DNA of 64,000 nt from the NCBI GenBank assembly GCA_034521715.1, contig JAXHLY010000013.1:124001-188000 (forward strand), given 5' to 3'. Source of the stretch: Methylohalomonas sp034521715 (GTDB lineage Bacteria > Pseudomonadota > Gammaproteobacteria > Methylohalomonadales > Methylohalomonadaceae). The translations under genes were made by a program, and so were the position numbers. Below, piece by piece: positions 43,337-53,716 of this stretch (positions are counted from its first letter, which is position 1; the number at the start of each line of letters is the position of its first letter). The notes under the pieces are model-generated. The model was given only the letters and a program-made list of their open reading frames with translations, was not told where the DNA came from and searched no databases.

Positions 43337-44398
43337 ATGTCAGATTTCAAGAAAAAATGGAAAAAAATGATAAGAGTTCGATATTAACAGCAGGAGCATT
43401 ATTTTCAGGCATAGGTGGCTTTTGTCTCGGATTTAATTCAGAACGAATTAAGACGATATGGGCTAATGATAATGATATAGCAGCGTGCAGGATATACGCT
43501 TTAGAATTTCCCCTCCCGTAAAACTATTGCATAAAGATATTAGAAATCTAAGTGTTAAAAAAGACAAGCTAGAACCAGTAGACGTATTACATGCTGGATT
43601 TCCATGCCAGAGGCTTCCACAAGCGGGTGCAAGCAAAGGGTTTGATGATGAAAGAGGCAAAAATCATTTTTATGAAATCATACGTATTGTTAATGAATTT
43701 AAGGCTACAAAAACCAAAAATTCTAGTTCTTGAAAAACGCTCCTTATCTAAAGACACGGGGGAAAGGTGGTATTTGGTTCATAGAAATAATAAAGCAAAT
43801 ACAAAAGGCTGGATATTGGTTTAGGGAGTCAAATGCAAAAGAGCTTGATTTATACTGACTTGAGCAACGCGCCCCAACAAAGATTCCCAGATTATTTATG
43901 GTCGCATTCTCAATGGGATGTATTCAGAAGTGGCCGGTTTGATTTTCCAGTCCGAAAAATAATTATGTAGAAACGACTCGCCAAAAAGTATATAGATTTT
44001 CTTGGATCGGAAAGTTGATAGATATTATCTAAGCGAAGAAAATAGGTATTTTTCAAATGATAAAAAGAGAATCCAAAAATATTGCTGATAATAGATATAT
44101 ATATCAACTAAAAGAAAGTATATAGTTCGACAAAAGAGAGAAAATGTTTGCCCGACATTAACTGCCAATATGGGTATGGTGGTCATAATGTGCCTTTTAT
44201 TTGGGAGAAAAAGGGATTGCGTAAATGGTAACTGAAAGAGAATATGTCGACTATTGCAAGGCTTTCCAAAAAATTATCAATTGCCTGAAGTATGTATCGT
44301 CAGTTCAATTAATATATCGAAGATAGGCAATGCTGTAGCACCACCTGTCTCAAAAATTAGTAGCTAGATCGATTAAAGCGAAATTACTAAAAGGCTAA
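43337..44398 (+). pseudogene. dcm: C5 cytosine DNA methyltransferase (Dcm-type), multiply frameshifted
   Basis: All main motifs can be read across frames. Motif I is AGALFSGIGGFCLGF (43392-43436). Motif IV is HAGFPCQ, with the catalytic Cys near 43608. Motif VI is ILVLE, followed by VIII (APQQR), IX (arginine-led RLQGFPKNYQLP) and X (IGNAVAPPVS, 44322-44350). About a dozen single-base indels break it. Strong AT bias shows recent foreign origin. It is the first gene of the methylase-ATPase-DUF6339-Vsr cluster and would protect host DNA or mark the target site. If the indels are real the methylase is inactive. Confidence 0.75.
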
Positions 44399-44402
44399 AT
44401 TC

Positions 44403-46301
44403 ATGTCTGATAGTATAGGACTGGCATTTGGCTGTCTATCCAGCCGATTAATGGATGGATTTAACGCATTCAGGTAGATTGAACATTTTCGTGGAAATCC
44501 ATACGAAAACGTAGCAAGAGAAATAATTCAGAATAGCTTGGATGCTATTGATAGTACTCCGAGTAAAAAGTAGATTTTTCATTATCTGAAATCGAATTAG
44601 ATCAATTGCCAGATATTGATGCTTTAAGAGCAGTCATGAATGAGTGTGCGAATGCTGCTGAGGACGAAGATGAAAAGGCTATTTATTTTTTTGAAAAAGC
44701 TAAAAAATATTAAAGCAAAAATCAATACCAGTATTATCTATACAAGAGCGTAATACTACAGGGATACGCTGGACCGTGTAAGAATGGATTCCCTTATTAC
44801 GCATTCATGAAAGCAACAGGACAGAGTAAAAAAGATAACGTAATAGCTGGCGGATCCTGATGGTATAGGGAAATATGCGCCATTTGCAGTTTCGAATTTG
44901 CGTACTGTGTTCGTATCTACAGTTTATTTTGATGAAGCTACTCATCAATATGAACAACTTACGCAAGGTAAGTCAGTATTAATGTCACATATCCATAATA
45001 ATGTAACCCATCAAGGATTAGGATACTGGGAAATATCAACGGCTGTATGCCGATAGAAGGAGTGCCTAAAAAGCATGAATGGTTATATAGATGTAACTCT
45101 GAAAAAGAATTGAAAAATAATAAAGGTACTGTTCTCCATATTCCTGCATTTAAGGTAGCTGAAAACTGGGAGTATATATTAGCTGCTTCTGTGATTGAAA
45201 ATTTCTTTGGCGCAATATGTTCAGGAAAATTAGAGGTCAATATTAATTCTATCTATATGAATAAAGAGAATATCGGCACTCATTTTTATGATCATAATCT
45301 TCGTTCTTCTATTCTAGAAATGCATAACCAGCCAGATTATTTTGATCATGCATTAGCATATTACAAAACATTTTCTAATGAAAATGAAGCACAAATAGCA
45401 GAACATGAAAACCGAGAATTAGGAAATTTTAAAATCAAAATACTAGTTGCTGAGGAATTACCTAAAAGAGTCGCAGTATTAAGAAATGGTATGTTTATTA
45501 CAGATTCAACTCCCAGGACTTAAGCGCTTCTCAGATTTTAAGGAATTTGCAGCTATAGTAGAATGTAAGAGTAGTAAAGGTAATCAAATGCTAAGGGCGA
45601 TGGAGCCACCTAGGCATGATGCATTTGAACCTGATCGCTTACCTGATCCTAATCAGCAACTTAAAGCGAGAAGGGCACTAAAGGATCTGAGTAATTGGGT
45701 AAGAGATATATTGCACAGATATGCAAGAGATCCGGTGTCAGATGTTACAGATTTAAACGAGTTAGCAGAATATTTTGGTGACGAGGATGAGCAAAAATCA
45801 GATAGTAGTGGTGAAGAAATCAATCCAGCTGGTAAAATTGCTATACGTGCACAACCTCTAAAAAAGAAAAGTCGTAATTTATTGCAAGAGAATGATCAGC
45901 CAGGAGATGAAGGGGGTGGTGAAGGAGAAGGCGTTGGAGGCACTGGTGATAAACATAATGGCTCAGGTAGTAAAAATGGAATTACGGGTAAGGGAGGATC
46001 TGGTTCAGGAGGATCACTTAAAGATCCAGTACAGTTGCTAAATGTAAGGCAAAGAAACAACGAGGGCTCTAAACGTACACTTTTTTTAACGCCGAATATA
46101 ACAGGCCGGATTACAATTCAGTTATATGAAGCTGGTGCAGATGTTGATAATCAGTTGAGTATATTGAGTACCTCATTAGGTACTCTGAATAATAATAATA
46201 TTGAAAATATCAATGCGGAAGCAGGCACCAGAATTAAGCTTGATATAGAGCTAGATAATGACTCTTATGGGTCTGTTAAGGTACTAGCACATGAAGTATG
46301 A
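44403..46301 (+). pseudogene. GHKL ATPase (MutL/MORC-like), 5' half frameshifted
   Basis: Starts five bases after the methylase stop. The N-box AREIIQNSLDAID (44513-44551) and the G1-type loop GGS.GIGKYAPFAVSNL (44848-44898, after frame repair) define a Bergerat-fold ATPase. From 45047 the frame is intact: a transducer-like domain, then a second piece from 45486 (indel near 45515) with an acidic stretch and a Gly-rich linker (GSGSKNGITGKGGSGSGG), then a C-terminal domain (TPNITGRITIQLYEAGADVD). The full protein would be about 630 aa. MutL/MORC-like ATPases next to C5 methylases and Vsr are known from predicted restriction systems. Confidence 0.72.
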
Positions 46302-47128
46302 CCATCAGAAAGCGTTCCCATATCCAGTTCTACGTCCTGATGTAGACGACTATATTGAGGGCGAATTTCAAAGTACGATTGATGTTGAAGGGCAAGATGA
46401 TGGCAGTATGTTAGAGTTTACAGCGCACTTCGCATTAAGTGTTAAGGAAATTACCAAAGCAATTGCTAAGGATAATGCTAGGTATATGATGTTAATTTCT
46501 TGTAGAGACACGTACTACCGTGAGAAGTTTTTAACTAAAAAAAATACTATAGCGAAGAAAATAAGTTCATCGCTTTTGCGTGGTGAAGTGCAAATTGATT
46601 CATTTGTTGTCACAGTCAAAAGATCTTAATTCATTCAAGTGTAAAGATATTAATCCAGAGTTTGGCAAAGGCTCTTTTAGCTTTAAAAAGTCAGAAATCA
46701 TGGCAATGGACGAGCCTAAGTTGATCTATATAGATAGAGACTTATTTAAACCAGTAAGTTCAGTGTTTCAGCTTGTAAAATCGGACGACATTAGTGGTTA
46801 TGAATGGCATGTATCCCTTGATGAGCATAAAGTCACCATTAAAGTAAGTCCAGACGCTAAAGAAATGATAGAACGTGCGCGCAACTCGACCAACAATAAG
46901 GCTGTGCTCCTTAATTCACTGTATTTCTCAGCGGCCATGGAAGCAGTAACAAAGTTAAAGTCTGATGATGATGAGTACAATCAATATAAATGGGCTAGAG
47001 TAATTAAGCAGCAATGTCATAACAGATCAATTGATATTGATAATCACGACTCGTACTTGATTACACAAAAGTTGATGAGTTATCCATTAAATCTTTTGAA
47101 ACAATATCAATTTAAAGGTGATGCATGA
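46291..47128 (+). CDS. Unknown protein of the GHKL-methylase cluster, one frameshift
   Basis: Not recognised. It overlaps the ATPase stop by 11 bp. The first frame (MKYDHQKAFPYPVLRPDVDD…) ends at 46629; an extra A in GTCAAAAGATC near 46620 explains this, and the corrected protein continues VKDLNSFKCKDINPEFGKGS to 47128, about 278 aa. No signal or membrane segment. It has an N-terminal beta-rich half (IEGEFQSTIDVEG; LEFTAHFALSVKEI) and a more helical C-terminal half. It probably binds the ATPase or DNA; function unknown. Confidence 0.65.
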
Positions 47129-47850
47129 TAAAGGCACGATTTTTGAAGGAAGCTAATGTCATAGAGTTATTTAACAACGTAAATGACAACTTGAATAAGT
47201 ATAGGCATGGTGATTTTGATTACATATTAGATGATACATCATGTTCTTTTGAGTCAAATGTCGAATTTAATGATTCGGCATTATCGGTTTTTCGCATGCC
47301 AGATAATACTGCATCTTATGATATTGAGAATATTCAGACTATTTTGAAATCAATTAAGAATATGACGCCATTTCTGGCGGCTGATGAAAGACTATGGACG
47401 TATTTAAGTCATACATATTTTCTTGAGTATGGCCGTACTAGGTGGCCAATACCAGATGATGATGAGCAAGCTATCAAACATATTAGAACGCATTTCTTTG
47501 CTGATACGCAACGTAAGTTAGAACGTGATAACTTAGTGTCTAGGCTTTGGTGGGTAGGCTATCTTTGTTCTCGTGTTAGTAACATGAATCTAGCGCACGC
47601 AATAGAAGTTTTACTATACAGAACTGATGTTAGATCTAGCATTATTGAAAGGCCAACAACTGCTCAAAATGTAAGCGTATTTACAGCTTTAGTTCATATG
47701 TTATCTGATTCTTATATTAGTGATAAACAACTTTTTGAGCGTAAATTATTTAGACCATTCATGCAGAAGATCAATGGACTGGGCGGGTATATGCTTTTGG
47801 ATGCAATGGACCACAAAAGTGTTAAACAATATTTAACAGCCTTAGTGTAA
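47125..47850 (+). CDS. DUF6339-like protein, 241 aa, intact
   Basis: Starts at ATGA overlapping the previous stop. NVNDNLNKYRHGDFDYILDD, FLAADERLWTYLSHTYFLEY and IRTHFFADTQRKLERDNLVS then RLWWVGYLC match the DUF6339 family as I remember it. DUF6339 genes occur with Dcm/ATPase/Vsr clusters. Molecular role unknown. AT-rich like its neighbours. Confidence 0.7.
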   Translation: MIKARFLKEANVIELFNNVNDNLNKYRHGDFDYILDDTSCSFESNVEFNDSALSVFRMPDNTASYDIENIQTILKSIKNMTPFLAADERLWTYLSHTYFLEYGRTRWPIPDDDEQAIKHIRTHFFADTQRKLERDNLVSRLWWVGYLCSRVSNMNLAHAIEVLLYRTDVRSSIIERPTTAQNVSVFTALVHMLSDSYISDKQLFERKLFRPFMQKINGLGGYMLLDAMDHKSVKQYLTALV

Positions 47851-47856
47851 TTATGA

Positions 47857-48278
47857 ATGATTGATGTATACGACCAAAATACACGCTCTAGGATTATGAG
47901 CAGAATTAGAAGTAAAAATCCAGCGCCTGAGAAAATTATTCAAGAAAAAGCCTGCATAGACGTGGCTATCGCTACCGATTGCATGATAGATTATTACCAG
48001 GGAAGCCGATCCTCGAACTTACTAAGTACAAGGCACTTATAGATATTCGAGGTTGCTTTTGGCATAGGCATGACTGTCATTTGTTTAGATGGCCCAAAAC
48101 ACACAATAATTATTGGCGTAAGAAATTATCGAAGTAATATCAAGCGCGATAAGAGTAATTTGAAGCAACGAGAAAATATGGGACGGGCGCGTCTTGTATT
48201 GTCTGGGAATGCGGTATGACGTGATTGTTCAGATGCAGATATAACAGAACTAATCGATAATATAGACTGATTGGCTTG
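47857..48278 (+). pseudogene. vsr: Very short patch repair endonuclease Vsr, frameshifted
   Basis: The N-terminus DVYDQNTRSRIMSRIRSKNP is the Vsr signature. Across indels the rest reads YRYRLHDRLLPGKP, then ALIDIRGCFWHRHDCHLFRW and KTHNNYWRKKLSKNIKRDKS, matching Vsr including the metal/zinc His-Cys residues, and ends near 48278. Vsr nicks T:G mismatches made by deamination of 5-methylcytosine. It is the last gene of the cluster. At least three indels. Confidence 0.78.
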
Positions 48279-48301
48279 AATCATATACCGATACTTCGGC
48301 A

Positions 48302-48326
48302 TTGCCCGTAATCGATATTCGGGCAA
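48302..48326 (+). terminator. Hairpin after vsr
   Basis: TTGCCCG/CGGGCAA stem with 11-nt loop, followed by TTATAA: a weak terminator. The palindrome AACCAATTAGTTGGTT follows at 48331-48346. Confidence 0.5.
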
Positions 48327-48348
48327 TTATAACCAATTAGTTGGTTGG

Positions 48349-49393
48349 TAGATTCTAACGCAACAGTTCATCGAAGGCTTCGAATGGTGTCTGCGCAGTT
48401 TAAGTACTTTTCGCGGTCTACCATTCAGCCGGTCCTGGGCTTTACGGATTTGATACGCACTGACTTCATTGAAATCGGTTCCTTTGGGAAAGTACTGGCG
48501 AATAAGCCCATTAGTATTCTCATTGGTGCCGCGTTCCCAGGGACTCTGTGGATGGGCAAAGTAAACGGCCATCTGCGTATCCCGGGTGAATAGACGATGT
48601 TCAGTCATCTCCTTGCCACGGTCATAGGTCAGCGACAGCTTCATCTGTTTCGGCACATGCTTGAGCTTGCGGGCAAACGCCTGGCGAACACTGGTGGCAT
48701 CTCGCGCCTGGCAGCCGCACGAGCAGGACGGTACGCGTCGTGCGTTCAACCAACGTGCCCAGCGCGGATTGATGACCACGACCGCAGAATGATGTCGCCT
48801 TCCCAGTGCCCCGGTATCGTCCGGTCAGCCACGTCAGCCGGCCGCTCCTCGATGCTGATCATCTTAGGCGTCTGGCCGCGCCGGTTGGCCCCGCGACCGC
48901 TGCGGCGTGGTTTTTGCGATGCTGACGCAAATGACTCAACAGCTCGCGGCGCAGCTCGCCACGCGGCAATACATACAGATAACTGTAGATGGTCTCGGCA
49001 CTCACCTGGCAGAGGCTCACGATCGTCGGCTCACGCAGATAACCGCTGAATCTGTTCCGGCGACCACTGCCGGCGCAACAGACGGAATACAGTGTGACGC
49101 AAGCGGCGGTCCACGGCCAGTCGCCGGGGTTTGCGAAAACAGCGCCGGTGCGCCTTGTTCTGGGCCGTGACCGCGCGGTAATAAAAGCCGGTGCGATTGC
49201 GCGCCAGTTCCCGGCTGATGGTCGAGGGACTGCGTCCCAGTTGGCGGGCAATGGCCCGAAGCCCCAACCCTGAGCATAACGAATGCTGAGTTCCTCGCGT
49301 TCGGCCAGGCTCACTGCGTTGATAACCTCTTGACATGCAACACGACTCCTGAATAATGGCTTCATTATTATCATCGTGTTGCGCTAGGAATTA
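48349..49393 (-). mobile_element. IS30-family insertion sequence
   Basis: About 1045 bp bounded by imperfect inverted repeats: TAGATTCTAACGCAAC (48349-48364) and the complement of GTTGCGCTAGGAATTA (49378-49393). It carries an IS30-type transposase. It lies exactly between AT-rich island DNA and GC-rich chromosome. Confidence 0.8.
48355..49374 (-). pseudogene. IS30-family transposase, frameshifted
   Basis: N-terminal HTH (AREEELSIRYAQG-type start; ARQLGRSPSTISRELARNRT), a central part with SAETIYSYLYVLPRGELRRE and a C-terminal DDE integrase domain (SLTYDRGKEMTEHRLFTRDT; FAHPQSPWERGTNENTNGLI; RQYFPKGTDFNEV). These are IS30 hallmarks. The frame shifts at least four times. With the last shift repaired the protein ends FEAFDELLR with its stop inside the left terminal repeat. 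Likely inactive. Confidence 0.8.
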
Positions 49394-50064
49394 GAGACCG
49401 CCCGGATACCTGGCCGCCGGTGGAACAGTGCAACGCTGTTGCTGATGATCTCCAGTTGCCAGCCGAAGTGATCGGCGATCCATTCCAGGGTTTCGTCGTC
49501 GTAGAAGCAGACGTGGGTCGGGTCGCGCAGGTAATGCCAGCTTGCAAAGTCCTTGTCCGGATCGCGGCGCAGGGTCATCAGTCCCAGCCAGCCGTTCGGT
49601 TTTAACAGGCGATCGAGCCGCTGAAACTCTTCGCCGGGATTGAAGAAATGCTCGGCGGTTTCGGTGCAGGTGATGAAATCGTAGCGGCGTTCGAGCGCTG
49701 CCGGGTTGTGGTCATAAAAGGGATCGTGGATCGTCATCGGAAAACCGCGTTCTTCGAGCATGATTGACAGTGTCGGCCCGGGGCCGGCGCCGTAATCGAG
49801 TCCCTCGGCGCCCGGTTCGAGTTTCGCCAGCAGCGGTTCGGCCAGCCGCCATAAAAAATTCCGGTAGCCGGGGTCGGCCGGGTCGTTGTCGTGGGTGTCG
49901 TAGTGCGCCTTTTCCGCGTCGGGATCGGGCCGCAGCTGCGGGTCCAGGAAGATCAGATGGCAGGTGTTGCATTGATAATAGGGACTGCCGCGCACCTCGG
50001 CGAACAGTGATGGCGTACCGCCATGACACAGGGGACAGGTTTGTGGCTTCGGTGCCTGCATCAT
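49384..50064 (-). CDS. Class I SAM-dependent methyltransferase with N-terminal zinc ribbon
   Basis: Two CxxC pairs (CPLCHGG near residue 10, CNTC near 33) precede a Rossmann domain: GLDYGAGPGPTLSIMLEERG, the acidic DFITCTETAEHFFNPGEEF motif and LLKPNGWLGLMTLRRDPDKD. The last residues (AVSNS) are encoded within the inverted repeat of the IS30 element, so the natural C-terminus may have been cut or changed by the insertion. Substrate unknown. Confidence 0.85.
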   Translation of the reverse strand: MMQAPKPQTCPLCHGGTPSLFAEVRGSPYYQCNTCHLIFLDPQLRPDPDAEKAHYDTHDNDPADPGYRNFLWRLAEPLLAKLEPGAEGLDYGAGPGPTLSIMLEERGFPMTIHDPFYDHNPAALERRYDFITCTETAEHFFNPGEEFQRLDRLLKPNGWLGLMTLRRDPDKDFASWHYLRDPTHVCFYDDETLEWIADHFGWQLEIISNSVALFHRRPGIRAVSNS

Positions 50065-50073
50065 GAAATGGTA

Positions 50074-51264
50074 TCAGCGCACGGCCGGTTTATGCGGCGC
50101 GGCGAGGGTGAGCAATGCGGTCGCTGCCGTGACGATCGCCAGCGCCAGGGCCAGTATTGCCATGCTGGCGCCGCGATCCAGCAATGCGCCCAGCAGCACC
50201 GGCGCCACCGCGGTGGCAAAGATCATGGCGGTCTGCGCCATGGACCGGATCGCGCCGAGATGGCGGATGCCGTAACGCTCCGGCCACAGCGCGCCGCCGA
50301 CGATGCCGACCAGGCCGAGGCTGGTGCCGATGAGGCCGAGATGCGCCAGTGCCACCCAGTTGCCATCCGCGCCCGCCAGCAACAACAGCCCGGCGATCAT
50401 CGGCAGCAATGCCAGCGGCAGGAAACGCTGCGCACCGAAGCGATCGACCAGCGGGCCGGTGATCAGCAGCGCGAGCAGGTGGCCGGCGGCGAAACCCGTC
50501 AGTGCAGTGGCCACCAGCGCCAGCGGCCAGCCACGCGCTTCGGCGATGGCGGACTGGTGAAACAGCACGCCGGTCACCACGAACGGCACCATCAGCAGGG
50601 CCGGTATCAAAAAGTAGAAACCCGGATCGCGCAGGGCCTCGCGGCGGCTGTAATGACGAATGCCTGTGTCCTGATCGGCAGGCTGATCGACCTGCTGCGG
50701 CATGGGCGCCTCGCGCGACAGCCAGCGGGTCAGCGGCAGCAGGATCAATACTGCAACAGCGGCCGCGGCCAGCCAGGCCGCGCGCCAGTCGGCCACGCCC
50801 ATGATGGCCACGGCCGGCGCCGGCAGGCTCGCCTCGCCGAGCGGGATGCCGAGCGCGGCCAGCGCCACCGCCTTGCCGCGATGCGCATGGAAATAGCGCC
50901 CGGCGGCGGTCAGACCCAGCTGGCCCAGCAGGCCCTGGCCGCCGAGGCGGATCAGCACGAAACCCAGCCCCAGGACAAGGACATGAAAGGCGGCCCCCAT
51001 GATCATGCAACCCAGTGCCAGCACCCCGATGGCGGCCGCGGTGATGCGGCGCAGGGGCCAGCGATCAATAAGGTGTCCGACCGCCGGCAGCAGCAACGCG
51101 GCGATGATCGTGCCCGCTGCATACAACGCGCCGTAGGCGGCATGGCTCAGCGCGAACGCGCCGCGCAGTTCACCGCCGAATACGGCGATGAAGAACGTCT
51201 GGCCGAAGCCGGAACTGAACGTCGCCAGCAGGGCGAACGCGGCCAGTTTCGGCTGTTCGCGCAC
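50074..51264 (-). CDS. Major facilitator superfamily transporter
   Basis: Twelve hydrophobic segments, with the MFS motif A-like GHLIDRWPLRRI after TM2 and GPLVDRFGAQR after TM8. About 395 aa. The start is unclear: the GTG at 51264 (VREQPKLAAF) is usable, and the frame is open further upstream, where no ATG or ribosome site is seen; the family usually begins about 10 residues earlier. Substrate unknown. It ends 9 bp before the methyltransferase gene on the same strand. Confidence 0.8.
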   Translation of the reverse strand: MREQPKLAAFALLATFSSGFGQTFFIAVFGGELRGAFALSHAAYGALYAAGTIIAALLLPAVGHLIDRWPLRRITAAAIGVLALGCMIMGAAFHVLVLGLGFVLIRLGGQGLLGQLGLTAAGRYFHAHRGKAVALAALGIPLGEASLPAPAVAIMGVADWRAAWLAAAAVAVLILLPLTRWLSREAPMPQQVDQPADQDTGIRHYSRREALRDPGFYFLIPALLMVPFVVTGVLFHQSAIAEARGWPLALVATALTGFAAGHLLALLITGPLVDRFGAQRFLPLALLPMIAGLLLLAGADGNWVALAHLGLIGTSLGLVGIVGGALWPERYGIRHLGAIRSMAQTAMIFATAVAPVLLGALLDRGASMAILALALAIVTAATALLTLAAPHKPAVR

Positions 51265-51396
51265 GAAGCCGGGCAGTAAGTAAAAAGATCCGGGACATGG
51301 ATCCGTCGAACCGGGAAAAGCGGCGATTGTAATGACTCGCGCCCCGGAATGCAGCCGGGCGCGCAAAGCCGGCGCTGAATCGTTACACTCGCGCCC

Positions 51397-53284
51397 ATGC
51401 TGAATCTGACCAATATAGCGCTGCGCCGTGGCCGGCAACTGCTGTTCGAACAGGCCAGCGTCAACTTTTATCCCGGTGATCGCGCCGGTATTGTCGGCGC
51501 CAACGGCTGCGGCAAGTCGAGCCTGTTCATGCTCATCCTCGGTGAACTCGAGGCGGATGCCGGGCATGTTTACCTGGCCGGTGATCCGGTGGTCGCGCAT
51601 GTCGCCCAGGAAACGCGGGCCCCGGATCGGCGCGCGATCGATTACGTCATCGACGGCGATCACGAACTGCGCCGGGTGCAGCAGGAACTGGCCGAGGCCG
51701 AGGCGCGCGATGAGGGTGAACGGCTGGCACGGCTGCATGGCCGGCTGGAATCGATCGGCGGTTATGCCGCCGAGGCGCGCGCGGCGCGGCTGATGAACGG
51801 GCTCGGCTTCAGTCCGGAACAGGAGCAGGTGCGCGTCGGTGAACTGTCCGGCGGCTGGCGCATGCGGCTGAACCTGGCGCAGGCGCTGATGTGCCGATCG
51901 GATCTGCTGCTGCTCGACGAGCCGACCAACCATCTCGATCTCGATGCCGTGATCTGGCTGCAGGGCTGGCTGCAGAGTTATCAGGGCACGCTGTTACTCA
52001 TCTCGCACGATCGCGATTTTCTCGATCGCGTCTGCAACCGCATCGTGCATATCGATCACGGCCGCGTGATCGCGTACAGCGGCAACTATGCCGCGTTCGA
52101 GCGCCAGCGTGCCGAGCGCCTGCAACAGCAGCAGGCCGCGCATGAAAAACAGCAGGCCGAGATCGCCCATATCCAGAAGTTCATCGATCGCTTCCGCGCC
52201 CAGGCCAACAAGGCGCGCCAGGCGCAGAGCCGCATCAAGGCACTGGAACGCATGGAACTGATCACGCCGGTGGATCCCGAACACGCGTTGCGGTTCGAGT
52301 TCCTGCAAGCCGCTGAAACTGCCGACGCCGTTGCTGAAACTGGAACGCGCTGACTGCGGTTACCCGGATACGCCGGTACTGGAGAACGTGAATCTCACGC
52401 TCGTGCCCGGCGATCGTATCGGTCTGCTGGGCCGCAACGGTGCCGGCAAGTCGACGCTGGTGAAATCGATCGCCGGGCAGTTAACCCTGCGCGACGGCGA
52501 ACGCTTCACCGCGCAGGATCTGCGCGTCGGTTATTTCGAGCAGCACCAGCTCGAACAGCTCGACGGCGAGGCCAGTCCGCTGCTGCATCTGCAGCGGCTC
52601 GATCGCACGGCGCGGGAACAGTCATTGCGCGACTATCTCGGCCGCTTCGGTTTCCGCGGCGAGATGGCGCTGGCCAAAGTGGCGCCGATGTCCGGCGGCG
52701 AACGCGCGCGGCTGGTGCTGGCGCTGCTGGTCTATCAGCGGCCGAACCTGCTGTTGCTGGACGAGCCGACCAACCACCTGGATCTCGACATGCGCGACGC
52801 CCTGGCGCTGGCGTTGCAGGAATTCAGCGGCGCGCTGGTCGTGATCGCGCATGATCGCCATCTGCTGCGCAGTACGACCGACAAATTGTTACTGGTCAGT
52901 AACGGCCGGTTGGACGAATTCGACGGCGATCTCGACGACTACGCCCGCTGGCTGCGACAGAACCAGGGGGATACACGGACAAGCGTTAAAGCGACAGGCG
53001 ATGAACGCCGGCAGCAGCGCAAGCGCGATGCCGAACGTCGCCAGGCATTGCAGCCGTTACGCAAACAGGTGCGGGATCTCGAGCGCCGGCTCGAATCACT
53101 GGAGGAACAGCAGGCGACGATCGAACGCGAACTCGGCGATCCGGCCGTGTACGAGGCCGATGCCGCCGGCCGCCTGCAACAGCTGCTGGACCGGCAGGTG
53201 AACGTCAAGCGCGAACGCGCCGAGGTGGAAGCGGCCTGGTTCGAGGCCATGGCCGAGCTGGAGGAAGCTGAAACCACCGGATAA
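51397..53284 (+). CDS. yheS: ABC-F ATPase YheS, one frameshift
   Basis: Two ABC domains without membrane helices. Domain 1: GANGCGKSS, LSGGWRMRLNLAQAL, LLLLDEPTNHLDLDAV. Linker with FRAQANKARQAQSRIKALER. Domain 2: GRNGAGKST, MSGGERARLVLALL, LLLLDEPTNHLDLDM. A basic coiled-coil tail follows. Closely parallels E. coli YheS, a ribosome-associated translation factor. An extra A near 52307 (CTGCAAGCCGCTG) splits it into two frames; the repaired linker reads FLQPLKLPTPLLKLERA. Confidence 0.9.
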
Positions 53285-53562
53285 ACGGTTTTTGTTCGCA
53301 CCATGCGGGTTTGATTGACCATGTCCGGCTCGAGGGGATCTTCAAGTCTGATCCATGGAGTCGCCATGGGGATGCCGGCGTTCAAGCTGCGGCGTTATCG
53401 TTTGTAAATCATTGGCCCTTGGCCTGACTTTCCCACTCAAGAGGGAAAGGATCTAATGCTGGGGTTTGTTTACTGGATGCTGGTACTGGCTTACGACATG
53501 CCAGCACATGCTTTAGCCAGTATGACGGTTAACCTGTTGCAGAATTCGGATCAGCTATCTAG
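53285..53562. other. Intergenic, repeats only
   Basis: No gene seen. Holds a copy of the GGATGCTGGTACTGGC…CATGCTTTAGCCAGTATGAC repeat at 53467-53524. Confidence 0.5.
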
Positions 53563-53716
53563 GGAAGCTCTGAATAATTCCCTATGTCATTTCGAGCCAA
53601 CGGGAGAAATCCGTCGTGATGCGTCCGAGCTAGCGAGGGATCTTCTGGACAGATCTCGCTGCGGTCGGACAAGGATTTCTCGCTTCACTCGAAATGACAA
53701 ATTATTCAGAGCTTCC
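53563..53716. mobile_element. MITE-like element, copy 2
   Basis: Seventeen-bp terminal inverted repeats GGAAGCTCTGAATAATT / AATTATTCAGAGCTTCC, two changes from copy 1, with the same TGTCATTTCGA / TCGAAATGACA subterminal pair. 154 bp, non-coding. Confidence 0.75.

Noticed and set aside
48327..48354. C-terminal extension of the transposase past the left terminal repeat
   Set aside because: Results from a frameshift; the repaired frame stops at 48355 inside the repeat.
50023..51279. 418-codon plus-strand frame
   Set aside because: Antisense of the MFS transporter; Gln/Arg/His-rich shadow without motifs.
50074..51933. 619-codon reading of the MFS gene starting at 51933
   Set aside because: The extra N-terminal 220 residues are antisense of yheS and lack membrane segments.
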